Origin: Novosphingobium sp. Rr 2-17
GTDB taxonomy: Bacteria > Pseudomonadota > Alphaproteobacteria > Sphingomonadales > Sphingomonadaceae
Length of the DNA stretch: 64,000 bases
Assembly: GCF_000272475.1 (NCBI RefSeq)
Contig: NZ_AKFJ01000084.1
Coordinates: 124,001-188,000 of the forward strand
Direction of reading: 5' to 3'
Position 1 is the stretch's first letter. The number at the start of each line of letters is the position of its first letter. Made by a program: the position numbers and the translations under genes. This document shows, piece after piece, positions 52,173 through 60,666 of this stretch. Under the pieces are notes generated by a model, which saw only the letters and a program-made list of their open reading frames with translations, had not been told where the DNA came from and did not search any database.

Positions 52173-53215
52173 TGCCGGTGACTCGCCCGCGCGAACATGT
52201 GCTGGTGACGCTCGCGCTCAGCGATGCGCCGAGCGACGAGGCCCAACGGCAGATCGTCCGCGATCTTGCCAGCACCCTGGCGCGGCATTTCCGTTACTGG
52301 GAACTGCTGATCGCTTGCGAGGGCAGCGACCGTGCCGTGCTGGAGCCGCTGCTGTCGGGCATTCCCAACCTGCGGATGCTGTGGCTGCGGCCCGGGGCGT
52401 CGTTCTACCAGCGCCGGTATGCCGTGGCACAAGCCGCGATCGGCGATGTCGTAGTGCTGAGCGCGCCCGAGGAATTGCCCCATCTCGATATTGTCGCGAT
52501 GGCGGGGAGCGCGGCGGACAAGGCCGTGCTGGTCATCGGCGAGCATCGCGGCAGCAACCCGGCTGGCAGTGCGGTGGAGGCTTTGGGGCGGAGCGCGGGC
52601 CTGCGGATCGCGCCGCACGATATGCTGACCGTCGCCTTTCCGCGCGGGCTGCTCGACATCGTCATCGCCCATCCCGACCATTTGCTGGCAACGCGTTTCG
52701 TGCCGGTCGATCCGCGATTGCCGGTGCAACTCTACCCTTGCCGTGAAGGTGGGGGCCGTGACGGTGCGGGCCGTGGAGGGGCAGGCCGTGAGAGTGCGGG
52801 GCTGCCCCCGTTTCGAGGCGGCTCGCATACCGGCCCAAAGCTGTTGAGGAGGTTGCATATCCTTCACCGTCTCATGATCGGCGCCGCGCCACGCGTCCTT
52901 ACCCTCACCGCCCTCATCGCCTTGGTGACGACGGTGGGGGCGTTGGCGTTTTCGATCTACAGCGTAGTGGCCTGGCTGACCCTGGCGCACACGCAACCCG
53001 GCTGGCTGACCACGTCGCTGGCGATCGGGGGGACTTCCACGTTCCTGGGCCTGGCGGTGTTTGGCCTTTCGATCGGCCTGCAACGGCTGCTGGAGCTTTC
53101 CGTGCAGGGGGACGGCGAACTGGTGATGGACGAAAGCGGCTCGGTCGAGCTGTTCGGCAAAGTTCGCGAAGAACTCAACGTCGAAACCGCTGCCGGTTCC
53201 GACCATTCCGCGTGA
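52172..53215 (+). CDS. GT2-like membrane-anchored protein with a repeat linker
   Basis: A 347-residue protein. The N-terminal 190 residues look like a glycosyltransferase family 2 fold (EHVLVTLALSDAPSDEAQRQ ... FRYWELLIACEGSDRAVLEP, in which nucleotide-binding DxD motifs are weak), then a Gly/Arg-rich linker made of four pentapeptides (52742-52801), then two TM segments (about 240-270 and 280-305) and a short cytosolic tail. It is similar in layout to DPM-like transferases whose catalytic part is anchored by C-terminal TMs. The DxD is not clear, so activity is unproven. ATG 52172 overlaps the preceding stop; GTG 52169 is in frame. Confidence 0.7.
   Translation: MPVTRPREHVLVTLALSDAPSDEAQRQIVRDLASTLARHFRYWELLIACEGSDRAVLEPLLSGIPNLRMLWLRPGASFYQRRYAVAQAAIGDVVVLSAPEELPHLDIVAMAGSAADKAVLVIGEHRGSNPAGSAVEALGRSAGLRIAPHDMLTVAFPRGLLDIVIAHPDHLLATRFVPVDPRLPVQLYPCREGGGRDGAGRGGAGRESAGLPPFRGGSHTGPKLLRRLHILHRLMIGAAPRVLTLTALIALVTTVGALAFSIYSVVAWLTLAHTQPGWLTTSLAIGGTSTFLGLAVFGLSIGLQRLLELSVQGDGELVMDESGSVELFGKVREELNVETAAGSDHSA
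52742..52801 (+). repeat. In-frame 15-bp minisatellite (four units)
   Basis: Four imperfect 15-base units, each starting CGTG, code for R-E-G-G-G, R-D-G-A-G, R-G-G-A-G and R-E-S-A-G. Because the unit is a multiple of three, copy-number changes would alter linker length without breaking the frame. Confidence 0.8.
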
Positions 53216-54375
53216 GCACGATCGCGCCCGATCATGACTATCTCGTTATCGGCGGCGGCTTCTACGGCTGTACTCTGGCGCTGTTCCTGCGCTCGATCAG
53301 CGACCGCATTGCCCTGGTCGAGGCAGGGGGCGAGCTGCTGGGGCGGGCGTCCAAGACCAACCAGGCGCGCATCCACACCGGCTTTCACTATCCCCGCAGC
53401 GCGCTGACCGCAGTCAAGTCCATGGTCCTGCACCAGCGCTTCGCCCGCGATTTTCCCGAGGCGGTGGTCGACGATTTCCAGATGCTCTACGCCGTGGCGC
53501 GGCGCGGCTCAAAAGTGTCGGCAAAACGGTTTCATCGCCTGTTTGCAGACCTTGGGGCGCCGATTGCACCCGCTGAGCCCCGCCACAGCGCCCTGTTCGC
53601 ACCGGATGCCATCGAGCAGGTTTTCGCCTGCCGTGAGTGGGCTTTCGACCATCGCGTCTTGCGCCGCGATCTGGGCCAAAGGCTTGATTCGTTGGGGGTC
53701 GGGGTCAGCCTGAACACCGAAGTGGTGGCGCTTCAGGAGCGCCCCGACATGGTCGTCGCCCAGCTTGCGGACGGGCGGGAAGTGACGGCGCGTTTTGCCT
53801 TAAACGTCACTTATGCGCAGGTTAACCGCACCTTATTGCAAGCGGGCTTGCCGCCCGCGCCGCTCAAGCACGAACTGGCCGAGATCGCCCTGGTCGAAGT
53901 GCCGCCCGCGCTGCAAGGCTTGGGCGTGACCGTGATGGACGGTCCGTTCTTCTCTTGCATGCCCTATCCGGCGGAAAATCTCCATTCGCTGACCCACGTT
54001 CGCTACACCCCCTCCGCCAGTTGGACTGACCCGGAAGCGGGTGGACAATCGGCTTATAACATCATGGAAACGCTGCCGAAATCCTCGCGCCACCGGCACA
54101 TGATCCTCGACGCGCGGCGCTATCTGCCGCAGCTTGGCGAAGCATCGTGGGTCAAGTCGCTGTTCGAAGTGAAGACCGTCCTGACCAAGAACGAACACGA
54201 CGATGGGCGGCCCATCCTGCTCCACCGCCAGCCGGAAGCCTCGCGTATCATCTCGATCATGGGCGGCAAGATCGACAACATCTATGACTTGTTCGCTCTG
54301 CTCAAACGGTCCGGGCCACAATGGGAACAAGCCGACGAACGGTTTGTAAAGACAGCGAAAACTGTGGCATTATGA
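53212..54375 (+). CDS. FAD-dependent oxidoreductase (DAO-like)
   Basis: A 387-residue flavoprotein with the Rossmann start HDYLVIGGGFYGCTLALFL (GxGxxG) and acidic end of beta-2 (ALVEAGGELLG), followed by a D-amino-acid-oxidase-like fold (about 40-370). Substrate part is not recognised. It would oxidise an amine or alcohol group; in a glycan locus it might make an oxidised or amino-modified sugar. GTG start overlaps the previous gene by four bases; its stop overlaps the GtrA start (ATGA). Confidence 0.8.
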   Translation: MSTIAPDHDYLVIGGGFYGCTLALFLRSISDRIALVEAGGELLGRASKTNQARIHTGFHYPRSALTAVKSMVLHQRFARDFPEAVVDDFQMLYAVARRGSKVSAKRFHRLFADLGAPIAPAEPRHSALFAPDAIEQVFACREWAFDHRVLRRDLGQRLDSLGVGVSLNTEVVALQERPDMVVAQLADGREVTARFALNVTYAQVNRTLLQAGLPPAPLKHELAEIALVEVPPALQGLGVTVMDGPFFSCMPYPAENLHSLTHVRYTPSASWTDPEAGGQSAYNIMETLPKSSRHRHMILDARRYLPQLGEASWVKSLFEVKTVLTKNEHDDGRPILLHRQPEASRIISIMGGKIDNIYDLFALLKRSGPQWEQADERFVKTAKTVAL

Positions 54376-54782
54376 GGGTAATTGAGTGGGTCATGACCGC
54401 AAGCGTGGTTCGTTTCGGGCTGGTCTCAGTGGTGGGCCTGGCGATCGATCTGAGCACCGGCTGGCTTCTGCTCAAGCTCGCAGGATTACCGCTGGTCATC
54501 GCGGCGGGCTGCGGTTTCATGGCGGGTGCGATCGCGAATTACGCGCTCCACGAATTGTGGACGTTCGGCTCGGGCGAAGTCTCCGCGCGACGGGGCGCGC
54601 AATATCTGGCGGTCCTGGCGGTCGTGCTTGCCGCGCGCCTGAGTGCCGCGGCGGTTTTAGCCAAGATAATCGCGCCGCAAGTGGCGCTTGTAGCCGCCAT
54701 CGGTGTGTCGTTTTTAATTAATTACTTGCTCAGCCGTTATTTGGTCTTCCGAATTGCGACCCGGTACAAGGACAGTGCATGA
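54372..54782 (+). CDS. GtrA family membrane protein
   Basis: A 136-residue four-TM protein of the GtrA/DPMS family: RFGLVSVVGLAIDLSTGWLL, FMAGAIANYALHELWTFGSG and the final FLINYLLSRYLVFR segment are typical. GtrA proteins translocate polyprenyl-phosphate-linked sugars or stabilise a DPM-like partner. The gene starts inside the FAD oxidoreductase stop and ends at the DPM-like gene start; the last 60 bases are unusually A/T-rich. ATG 54393 is an alternative start. Confidence 0.88.
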   Translation: MRVIEWVMTASVVRFGLVSVVGLAIDLSTGWLLLKLAGLPLVIAAGCGFMAGAIANYALHELWTFGSGEVSARRGAQYLAVLAVVLAARLSAAAVLAKIIAPQVALVAAIGVSFLINYLLSRYLVFRIATRYKDSA

Positions 54783-55573
54783 AGCAGACACCTGGCCGCG
54801 AAAGCTGGCAGCTTCCCGACAGTCGGATCGACGTGTTCGCAGGAAAATTCCATCGCCACGCCCTGGTCATCCCGGTCATCAACGAGGGCGAACGGATCCG
54901 CGCGCAACTCCGGCGCACCGCAGCGGCTGGCTTGCCGGTAGACGTGATCGTGGCGGATGGCGGCTCCACCGACGGATCGCTTGCCCCGGAATTTCTCGAA
55001 AGCGTGGGAATACGGGCGTTATTGACCAAACAAGGGCCGGGCAAGCTCAGCGCTCAATTGCGGATGGCCTACGCTTGGTGCCTGGACCAGGGCTACGAAG
55101 GGATCGTCACCATCGACGGCAATGGAAAGGACAACGTCGAGGCCGTGCAGATCTTTGTCGATCGCTTGGAAGCCGGCTACGACTACGTGCAGGGTTCGCG
55201 CTATCGCCCTGGAGGAAAAGCAGAAAACACGCCGCTGGAACGCACGATCGGCAATCGCCTGATCCACGCTCCGCTGTTGAGCCTGGCCGGTCGGCGGTTG
55301 TTCACGGATACGACGAACGGATTCCGCGCCTATTCCCGGCGCTATTTAATGGACCCCAGGGTCCAGCCTTTCCGCAATGTCTTCGTGGCCTACGAACTGC
55401 TGTTCTATCTGACCGCGCGGGCTGGCCAGATCGGCATGCGGGTTTGCGAGGTGCCGGTGCGGCGCAGCTATCCCAAGGGAGAGGCGGTGCCAACCAAGAT
55501 ATCCGGTTTTCGCGGGAAGTTGGCGATCATCCGCCAGTTGCTCCGCGCTACGAGTGGCGCTTTGCGTCCCTGA
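54779..55573 (+). CDS. Dolichyl-phosphate-mannose-synthase-like GT2
   Basis: A 264-residue soluble GT2. The nucleotide-binding region has HALVIPVINEGERIRAQLRR, VIVADGGSTDGSLAPEFLES (DxD-like DGGSTD), VTIDGNGKDNVEAVQIF and GSRYRPGGKAENTPLER, the DPM1 pattern; there are no C-terminal TMs. It probably makes undecaprenyl-phosphate-linked sugar (GtrB-like), with GtrA directly upstream. It overlaps the next, convergent gene by 26 bp. Confidence 0.88.
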   Translation: MKQTPGRESWQLPDSRIDVFAGKFHRHALVIPVINEGERIRAQLRRTAAAGLPVDVIVADGGSTDGSLAPEFLESVGIRALLTKQGPGKLSAQLRMAYAWCLDQGYEGIVTIDGNGKDNVEAVQIFVDRLEAGYDYVQGSRYRPGGKAENTPLERTIGNRLIHAPLLSLAGRRLFTDTTNGFRAYSRRYLMDPRVQPFRNVFVAYELLFYLTARAGQIGMRVCEVPVRRSYPKGEAVPTKISGFRGKLAIIRQLLRATSGALRP

Positions 55574-57056
55574 GGCGCAACAGGGCTGGCAGCAGATACA
55601 AGCCCACCACGAGTGGCAATGCCCAAGCCAGTCGCGTGTTGTAACGGGCAAACGGTCCAGACAGCCACGCGCAGATGACGTCGTTCGCCAGCAGGATCAA
55701 CGCCATCAGCACTACGAGCGCGCGTTGCGGGCCAGTTCCTTTGCGTGCAATCCACACGGTAGCGATGGCCGACACTCCCATCATCGACGCCAGAACGACC
55801 GCGATTATCCGCTGGGGCCAAGGCAAGGGCGTGCCGGGCAGCGGGGCTTCAAGCGGCCCGGCGATCAAATCCGCCATGTGGTAATTCGGCCTAAACTCTT
55901 CGAGGTCGAAACGCGTCATCAGGCGTAGCAGGTCTTGGGCGAGGGCAGCGCTGGTTTCAGCGGGGTAGGTAGTGAGTACGGCCCAGGCGAAACGATACTG
56001 CTCCTCTGCGACACGACCACGATCCTCTGCGGGAAGCGCACGGAAACCGCCCTCGGGGCGCTGCTCGCTCCATAGGAAGATTTCGGCGTTCGTCTTGCCT
56101 CCCAAAGGATAGCGGCACAGAGCGAATTTCGAGTGGGCGCAATGTTCCGTCAGATAGCGCCGGCCAGGGCCATCCTCGACCAACCGCGCGGTTAGGAAGG
56201 GGGGGCGCAGGGGCTCTGAGCCCGTAATGTGCTTGGTCGCTTGGCCCAAGGCGAACTCTCCGGCGACGCCGCACAGCGCGGCCACCAAGAGGAGTATGGC
56301 AGGTAATCGCACGGCCTGTTTGTTGTAAAGCAATCCGAACAGCAGTCCGGCGAACCCGAACACAGCCAGCACGGCAATAGCGGTGGAATGCGACAATGCC
56401 GCATATGCCGCGATCAATGACAGCCCGATCCGCCATGCCGATCGTTCGCGTCGCCATCCCACGAGCAGGATCGCAGCGCTGACCAACGCAAGTCCGACAA
56501 GCAGGTCGGGCATCAGAAAGCAGACGAAGAAGGGCAGGCTGGTGCAGGCACACAAAGCGAAGGACACTGCGCAAGTTGCAGAAAATGCGCGTTTATGGGC
56601 AGGATCGACAAAGTGACGCACGAGGCCGACTATGACGATGGCCGACAGCAGCGCTTGCAAGATGACGGGTAGCCAAAACGATCCCGCTAAGGCGCCGAGG
56701 TAGAGAAAGGCGCCGAAATACAGGGATCGACCGTAAATGACCAAGCTGCCCGAGGTTTGGGCTTGGCGAACACCTTGCACGGCGGAGCGGGTCACGGGGT
56801 TCTCGGCGTTGCCCGGTGCCTGCTGGCGCGCGCTGGATTTATCGGTTTGCCACGGCTGGTCCGCATCTATCCCGGTAATTGCCTTGATGGCAGTGCCCGC
56901 CACTCGCAAGTAGGAAGCGGTGTCGTTGAAGGCGTAGACATCGCGCGAAACCAGCGCGGGCCACAGCAAAGCGAGACCCAGCAGGAACAGCCCCCACTGT
57001 CGCGGCCGCAAGGGAGATATCGCAGTATCCGGCACCGTGAGGCCCTCCTTTGCCAA
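55548..57056 (-). CDS. Multi-pass membrane protein, GT-C-like (not firmly recognised)
   Basis: A 502-residue protein with about ten TM segments and a large C-terminal soluble loop (about 285-385, including AEDRGRVAEEQYRFAWAVL). The first periplasmic loop reads DVYAFNDTASYLRVAG, reminiscent of GT-C or lipid-linked-sugar transferases, but no clear acidic motif is present. As the third piece beside GtrA and a GtrB-like gene it could be the 'Gtr' acceptor-specific transferase of a serotype-conversion set. It is convergent with the GT2 gene, sharing 26 bp. Confidence 0.6.
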   Translation of the reverse strand: MAKEGLTVPDTAISPLRPRQWGLFLLGLALLWPALVSRDVYAFNDTASYLRVAGTAIKAITGIDADQPWQTDKSSARQQAPGNAENPVTRSAVQGVRQAQTSGSLVIYGRSLYFGAFLYLGALAGSFWLPVILQALLSAIVIVGLVRHFVDPAHKRAFSATCAVSFALCACTSLPFFVCFLMPDLLVGLALVSAAILLVGWRRERSAWRIGLSLIAAYAALSHSTAIAVLAVFGFAGLLFGLLYNKQAVRLPAILLLVAALCGVAGEFALGQATKHITGSEPLRPPFLTARLVEDGPGRRYLTEHCAHSKFALCRYPLGGKTNAEIFLWSEQRPEGGFRALPAEDRGRVAEEQYRFAWAVLTTYPAETSAALAQDLLRLMTRFDLEEFRPNYHMADLIAGPLEAPLPGTPLPWPQRIIAVVLASMMGVSAIATVWIARKGTGPQRALVVLMALILLANDVICAWLSGPFARYNTRLAWALPLVVGLYLLPALLRLRDAKRHS

Positions 57057-57240
57057 AGGGCCCCACTTTTGGCGACCTGCGGTATGGCTCGGTGCTTAGC
57101 ACTCGGTTGTGCGCTTGCGAAGAACTGGATATCCGGTAATCGTCCCAGGACAAGCTGGACGCTCAAGCGGCTGGCGCAGCGGATGCGGCATCAGTGTGTT
57201 CGCGATCGGGTTCCGTGATCGGTGTTGGGTGAGTTTAGTC

Positions 57241-58557
57241 ATGGCGAGATTAAAAGCAGGTGGCGCTGATCCGATCCTGATCTTCGCGGGCTTGCTGTTC
57301 GTTGTCCTTGTCCTGATCGGACCAATCCTGACCTTCAACGAAGGCACCAGCGGCGCCGCGCAGTTTACCGGCGAGGGCAGCGTGCAGCGCCAGATCGGGT
57401 ATCTCGTCGCGCTGGGCCTGGTGATCTACGGCGCCTTGCGGGCGGGGCGGGGCTATAAAGCGCTATTCGTTCCCTGGCCGATAGCGCTGGCTTTGGCCTG
57501 GTGCTGGCTCAGCCTGATCTGGGCCATAGACCCCGGCGTCGCAGTGCGTCGGCTCACGTTGACCACCCTCGTCGTATGGTCGACCTTCATTCTGATACAG
57601 GGCGCCAGTTACAAGCAAGCGCTCATGTTGCTACGAGTGGCGATGCTGGCGGCGCTGATAGGCAATTATCTGACGGTGCTGCTGGACCCGCCGGTCGGCA
57701 TCCATCTCATGCTCGATTCGCAAGTACCGACTTCGATCGTCGGAAACTGGCGCGGGTTTATGGTTCATAAGAATTTTGCGGGCGCAGCGACGGCGATCTG
57801 CATCCTGCTGTTCGTGTTCGACGCATCTTCGATCAAGCCGTGGATCAGGGCATCGGTCTTCGCGGCGGCGTTGTTCTTCCTGTATAAGACGCAGTCAAAG
57901 ACGTCTGCGGGCATGGTGGTTGCAGCCATGTTGATTGGATGGGTCTATCTGGCGTTCGACACCTCGCTTCGGCGTTTTGCGGTGCCCTTGCTCATGGTGA
58001 TCGCTGCTGTCTTGCTGTTGCTAGACAGCGCGTATCAAGATTTCGCCGTCCGTAACTTTCTAAATTCGCAAGCCTTTACCGGGCGTGGTTACATCTGGAG
58101 CGCGATGTTGCGCTTTGCCAGTGCCAATCTGGTGACAGGCGCGGGCTTCGGGTCGTTTTGGAACATCGGGTCGGCAAGCCCGATCTACGACTACGGTCAG
58201 GGTTTCGTGCGCGAAGTTACCGTAGGGCATAACGGCTATCTCGATCTGCTGGTCACCATCGGATTGCCCGGTCTATTGCTAGTGGTCTTCGCTGCAATCA
58301 TTTGGCCTACGTGGAAGCTGTTGACCGGAAAAATCCTGCCCGAGCGCGGTGCGCTGTCGGTTGCCTTGCTGGTTTTTTGCGTGGGCCATAACATGACTGA
58401 GAGCAGCTTGTTCGAACGTGACAGCCTGATCGGCGTAATCCTGATGGCCGCCATCGCTATCGCGCAGAATTGGCACGAGGACGAGCGGAAGGACAATCGG
58501 GGCGATGGTCGGGACATCTTTGCCGTGCTGAGAAGACGAGCCAGCAGCCAGAGTTGA
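57241..58557 (+). CDS. O-antigen ligase/polymerase family protein (Wzy/WaaL-like)
   Basis: A 438-residue membrane protein of about 11-12 TM segments. The Wzy_C-like segment is in the C-terminal half: GRGYIWSAMLRFASANLVTG followed by VGHNGYLDLLVTIGLPGLLL, the 'HNxYLxxxxxxGxxG' pattern of O-antigen ligases and polymerases. The role is either to polymerise a repeat unit or to transfer it to an acceptor. Conserved sequence begins at ATG 57241, 44 codons after an earlier in-frame start. Convergent with the acyltransferase, 5 bases between stops. Confidence 0.87.
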   Translation: MARLKAGGADPILIFAGLLFVVLVLIGPILTFNEGTSGAAQFTGEGSVQRQIGYLVALGLVIYGALRAGRGYKALFVPWPIALALAWCWLSLIWAIDPGVAVRRLTLTTLVVWSTFILIQGASYKQALMLLRVAMLAALIGNYLTVLLDPPVGIHLMLDSQVPTSIVGNWRGFMVHKNFAGAATAICILLFVFDASSIKPWIRASVFAAALFFLYKTQSKTSAGMVVAAMLIGWVYLAFDTSLRRFAVPLLMVIAAVLLLLDSAYQDFAVRNFLNSQAFTGRGYIWSAMLRFASANLVTGAGFGSFWNIGSASPIYDYGQGFVREVTVGHNGYLDLLVTIGLPGLLLVVFAAIIWPTWKLLTGKILPERGALSVALLVFCVGHNMTESSLFERDSLIGVILMAAIAIAQNWHEDERKDNRGDGRDIFAVLRRRASSQS

Positions 58558-58562
58558 TGGAG

Positions 58563-60464
58563 TCAGCGTTGGTTGGCCAAAGCGATACTCTGCGCCATCT
58601 GCTGTGCCAGTTCCGGAGTTACGTGCGACTGATCCATGTGCAATGGGGCGCCCGTAGCCGTGAACAATCGGCATCGGTTAGCGGGGCATTCGATCGGCAG
58701 GTATGAGACGTAACGGGCACCCGATGCTTTGACGATCGGGGCCAGCTTATGGTCTAACCGCTCACGCTCTATGGTGCGCAGAGCCAAGATACGACCGGGA
58801 TCCCCGGCCAGCATGGCGCGCGCCAAGATTTCTGGAACGTCGGCGTCATATTCGACGACCGGCCCCACGATGAGGACTTTGAACCCTCGGCCTTTCAAAA
58901 ATCGGACGGTTTGGGCCAAAGGCTCCGCGTCGGCATCGAACCAGCGGCCGGCGAGGATCACCGTGCCGATCTTTGTGCTGTCCGTCGTATGAAAAGCGGC
59001 ATCAACGATCGCCCGGCAGCGCCTAAGGCCCTGGCCGCTCAGGAGCGGGCGACATCCCGCTGCCGTCGCCTGCAGGATATGGGCATTCGGCATCGCTTGT
59101 CTGAGCGCGTCCGACAACTGGGCAGCATGGCTGTCCCCCACCAGCAGGACGTTGGGCCGATCTATAGCCGCCGTCATGCACGAAGGATCGTAGTTCTTGC
59201 CGGTTGGGATCACAAAGCAACGATCGGTGCCGAACTGCCGCCTTCCCGCAGGGCTGGCTTCGAAGCCCAGATAGCTTGCCACGAAACTAACTTTGGGAGG
59301 AAGATGGCGGATGCGATCTGCATTCGCCGCGATTGCGAGGCCGGCTGCCGCCCATACCACGATGCCGATGGCGGCGCTTAAATGCGGTTTCAAGCCAGTC
59401 CCGCTGCGCCAACGCTTCTGCGCCGGTTGTTCCACAAGCCAGTAGGATGCAGTAGCAGCGATGCCCGAAAGCATTAGTAGTAGTAGGCTGTCTTGCCACC
59501 CTAAAGTATAGCTGCGCCCGGCGAGATAGAGCGCAACGATAGGGCGATGCCACAAGTACAGTGAGTACGAGATCAAGCCGATCGCACGCGGGATTCGTGC
59601 CGAGAGCAGCTTGGCTGCGGAGGTGCCTGGTGCGTATGCTAGCAGGAAGGCAGCGGCGGCAGTGGGCGGCAGCGCGAATGGCACGGGGAACGGCCATCCG
59701 GACCCCGTGACGACCGCGCAAACGAGGATACCCGCGATCGCAAGCAGACAAAGTGCGGACCGTATAAAGCCATGTGCCAGACGCGGAAAAAAGCCGAGCG
59801 ATATCAAAGCGCCTAGAACCAATTCCCATATGCGTGCGGGCAACAGAAAATACCCGGCTGTGGCTTGGTACGCCGCCAGCCATCCGCCAATCGCAAATGA
59901 TAATAGGCCGATGCAGCACAGAATGACGATAAGACGTCGCCGATCAAGCCGTCGCAACGCCAGCAGAAGCAGCGGATAGAACAGATAGAACTGCTCTTCC
60001 ACCGCCAGCGACCATGTGTGGATCAGCGGTTTCAATTCCGACGCCTGGGCAAAATAGTCGCCGGTTGCGAAGAAATAGATATTTGATGCGAACACGCTCA
60101 CAGCCGCAGCGCTCTGGCCGAGATCGCGCAGCGGATTGGGAAGCAAGATCAGGCATCCTGCCAACAAGGTAAATGCCGCCATCACTGCCAGAGCCGGCAG
60201 TATCCTGACAATCCGTCGCCTGTAGAACTGGGTGAGGGAGAACGTCTCTTGATCGAGTTCTCGCACAATGATCCCGGTGATCAGATAACCGGAAATCACA
60301 AAGAAAATATCGACGCCGATAAATCCGCCGCGCAAGCTAGTGACGCCGCAATGCAGGAGCAGGATAGGCACAATGGCCAAGCTGCGCAGGCCATCAATGT
60401 CGGGCCGGTAGTGCGCCGCATGTTGCTGTTTCACTTGGCCCCCTTGCGCAAAGGTCTCGGGCAT
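58563..60464 (-). CDS. AT3/SGNH acyltransferase (OafA-like)
   Basis: A 633-residue membrane-bound acyltransferase: an N-terminal AT3 domain of about ten TMs (YRPDIDGLRSLAIVPILLLH, GFIGVDIFFVISGYLITGII, LKPLIHTWSLAVEEQFYLFY) followed by a periplasmic SGNH domain (about 400-630) with the nucleophile motif LLVGDSHAAQL and a final MDQSH (the Asp-x-x-His pair). It is complete and likely adds acetyl or a larger acyl group to a surface glycan. ATG 60464 matches the family; 60491 is a non-conserved upstream start. Divergent from the next GT. Confidence 0.92.
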   Translation of the reverse strand: MPETFAQGGQVKQQHAAHYRPDIDGLRSLAIVPILLLHCGVTSLRGGFIGVDIFFVISGYLITGIIVRELDQETFSLTQFYRRRIVRILPALAVMAAFTLLAGCLILLPNPLRDLGQSAAAVSVFASNIYFFATGDYFAQASELKPLIHTWSLAVEEQFYLFYPLLLLALRRLDRRRLIVILCCIGLLSFAIGGWLAAYQATAGYFLLPARIWELVLGALISLGFFPRLAHGFIRSALCLLAIAGILVCAVVTGSGWPFPVPFALPPTAAAAFLLAYAPGTSAAKLLSARIPRAIGLISYSLYLWHRPIVALYLAGRSYTLGWQDSLLLLMLSGIAATASYWLVEQPAQKRWRSGTGLKPHLSAAIGIVVWAAAGLAIAANADRIRHLPPKVSFVASYLGFEASPAGRRQFGTDRCFVIPTGKNYDPSCMTAAIDRPNVLLVGDSHAAQLSDALRQAMPNAHILQATAAGCRPLLSGQGLRRCRAIVDAAFHTTDSTKIGTVILAGRWFDADAEPLAQTVRFLKGRGFKVLIVGPVVEYDADVPEILARAMLAGDPGRILALRTIERERLDHKLAPIVKASGARYVSYLPIECPANRCRLFTATGAPLHMDQSHVTPELAQQMAQSIALANQR

Positions 60465-60525
60465 CGTGCGAGAGCGTGCACCCGGTCCCATGCCTCACCG
60501 ACAACTACTTGCGGTGGATTCCCTT

Positions 60526-60549
60526 GAGCGATGAACCGATACATCGCTC
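60526..60549. repeat. Inverted repeat GAGCGATG / CATCGCTC in the divergent intergenic
   Basis: Perfect 8-bp arms (60526-60533, 60542-60549) with an 8-base spacer, located between the divergent acyltransferase and glycosyltransferase starts. Could be an operator or a hairpin; no T-run follows. Confidence 0.4.
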
Positions 60550-60666
60550 GACGAAAAGTATTTTCCCTGATAACGGTTGGCAGCGGCGGCGGGTGCCGTC
60601 AAGCAGCGGCGTGAGTTCGAATTCTTGTCCAGCGGTTCAGTCCCGATTGAGACGGCCGGCTGCGCC

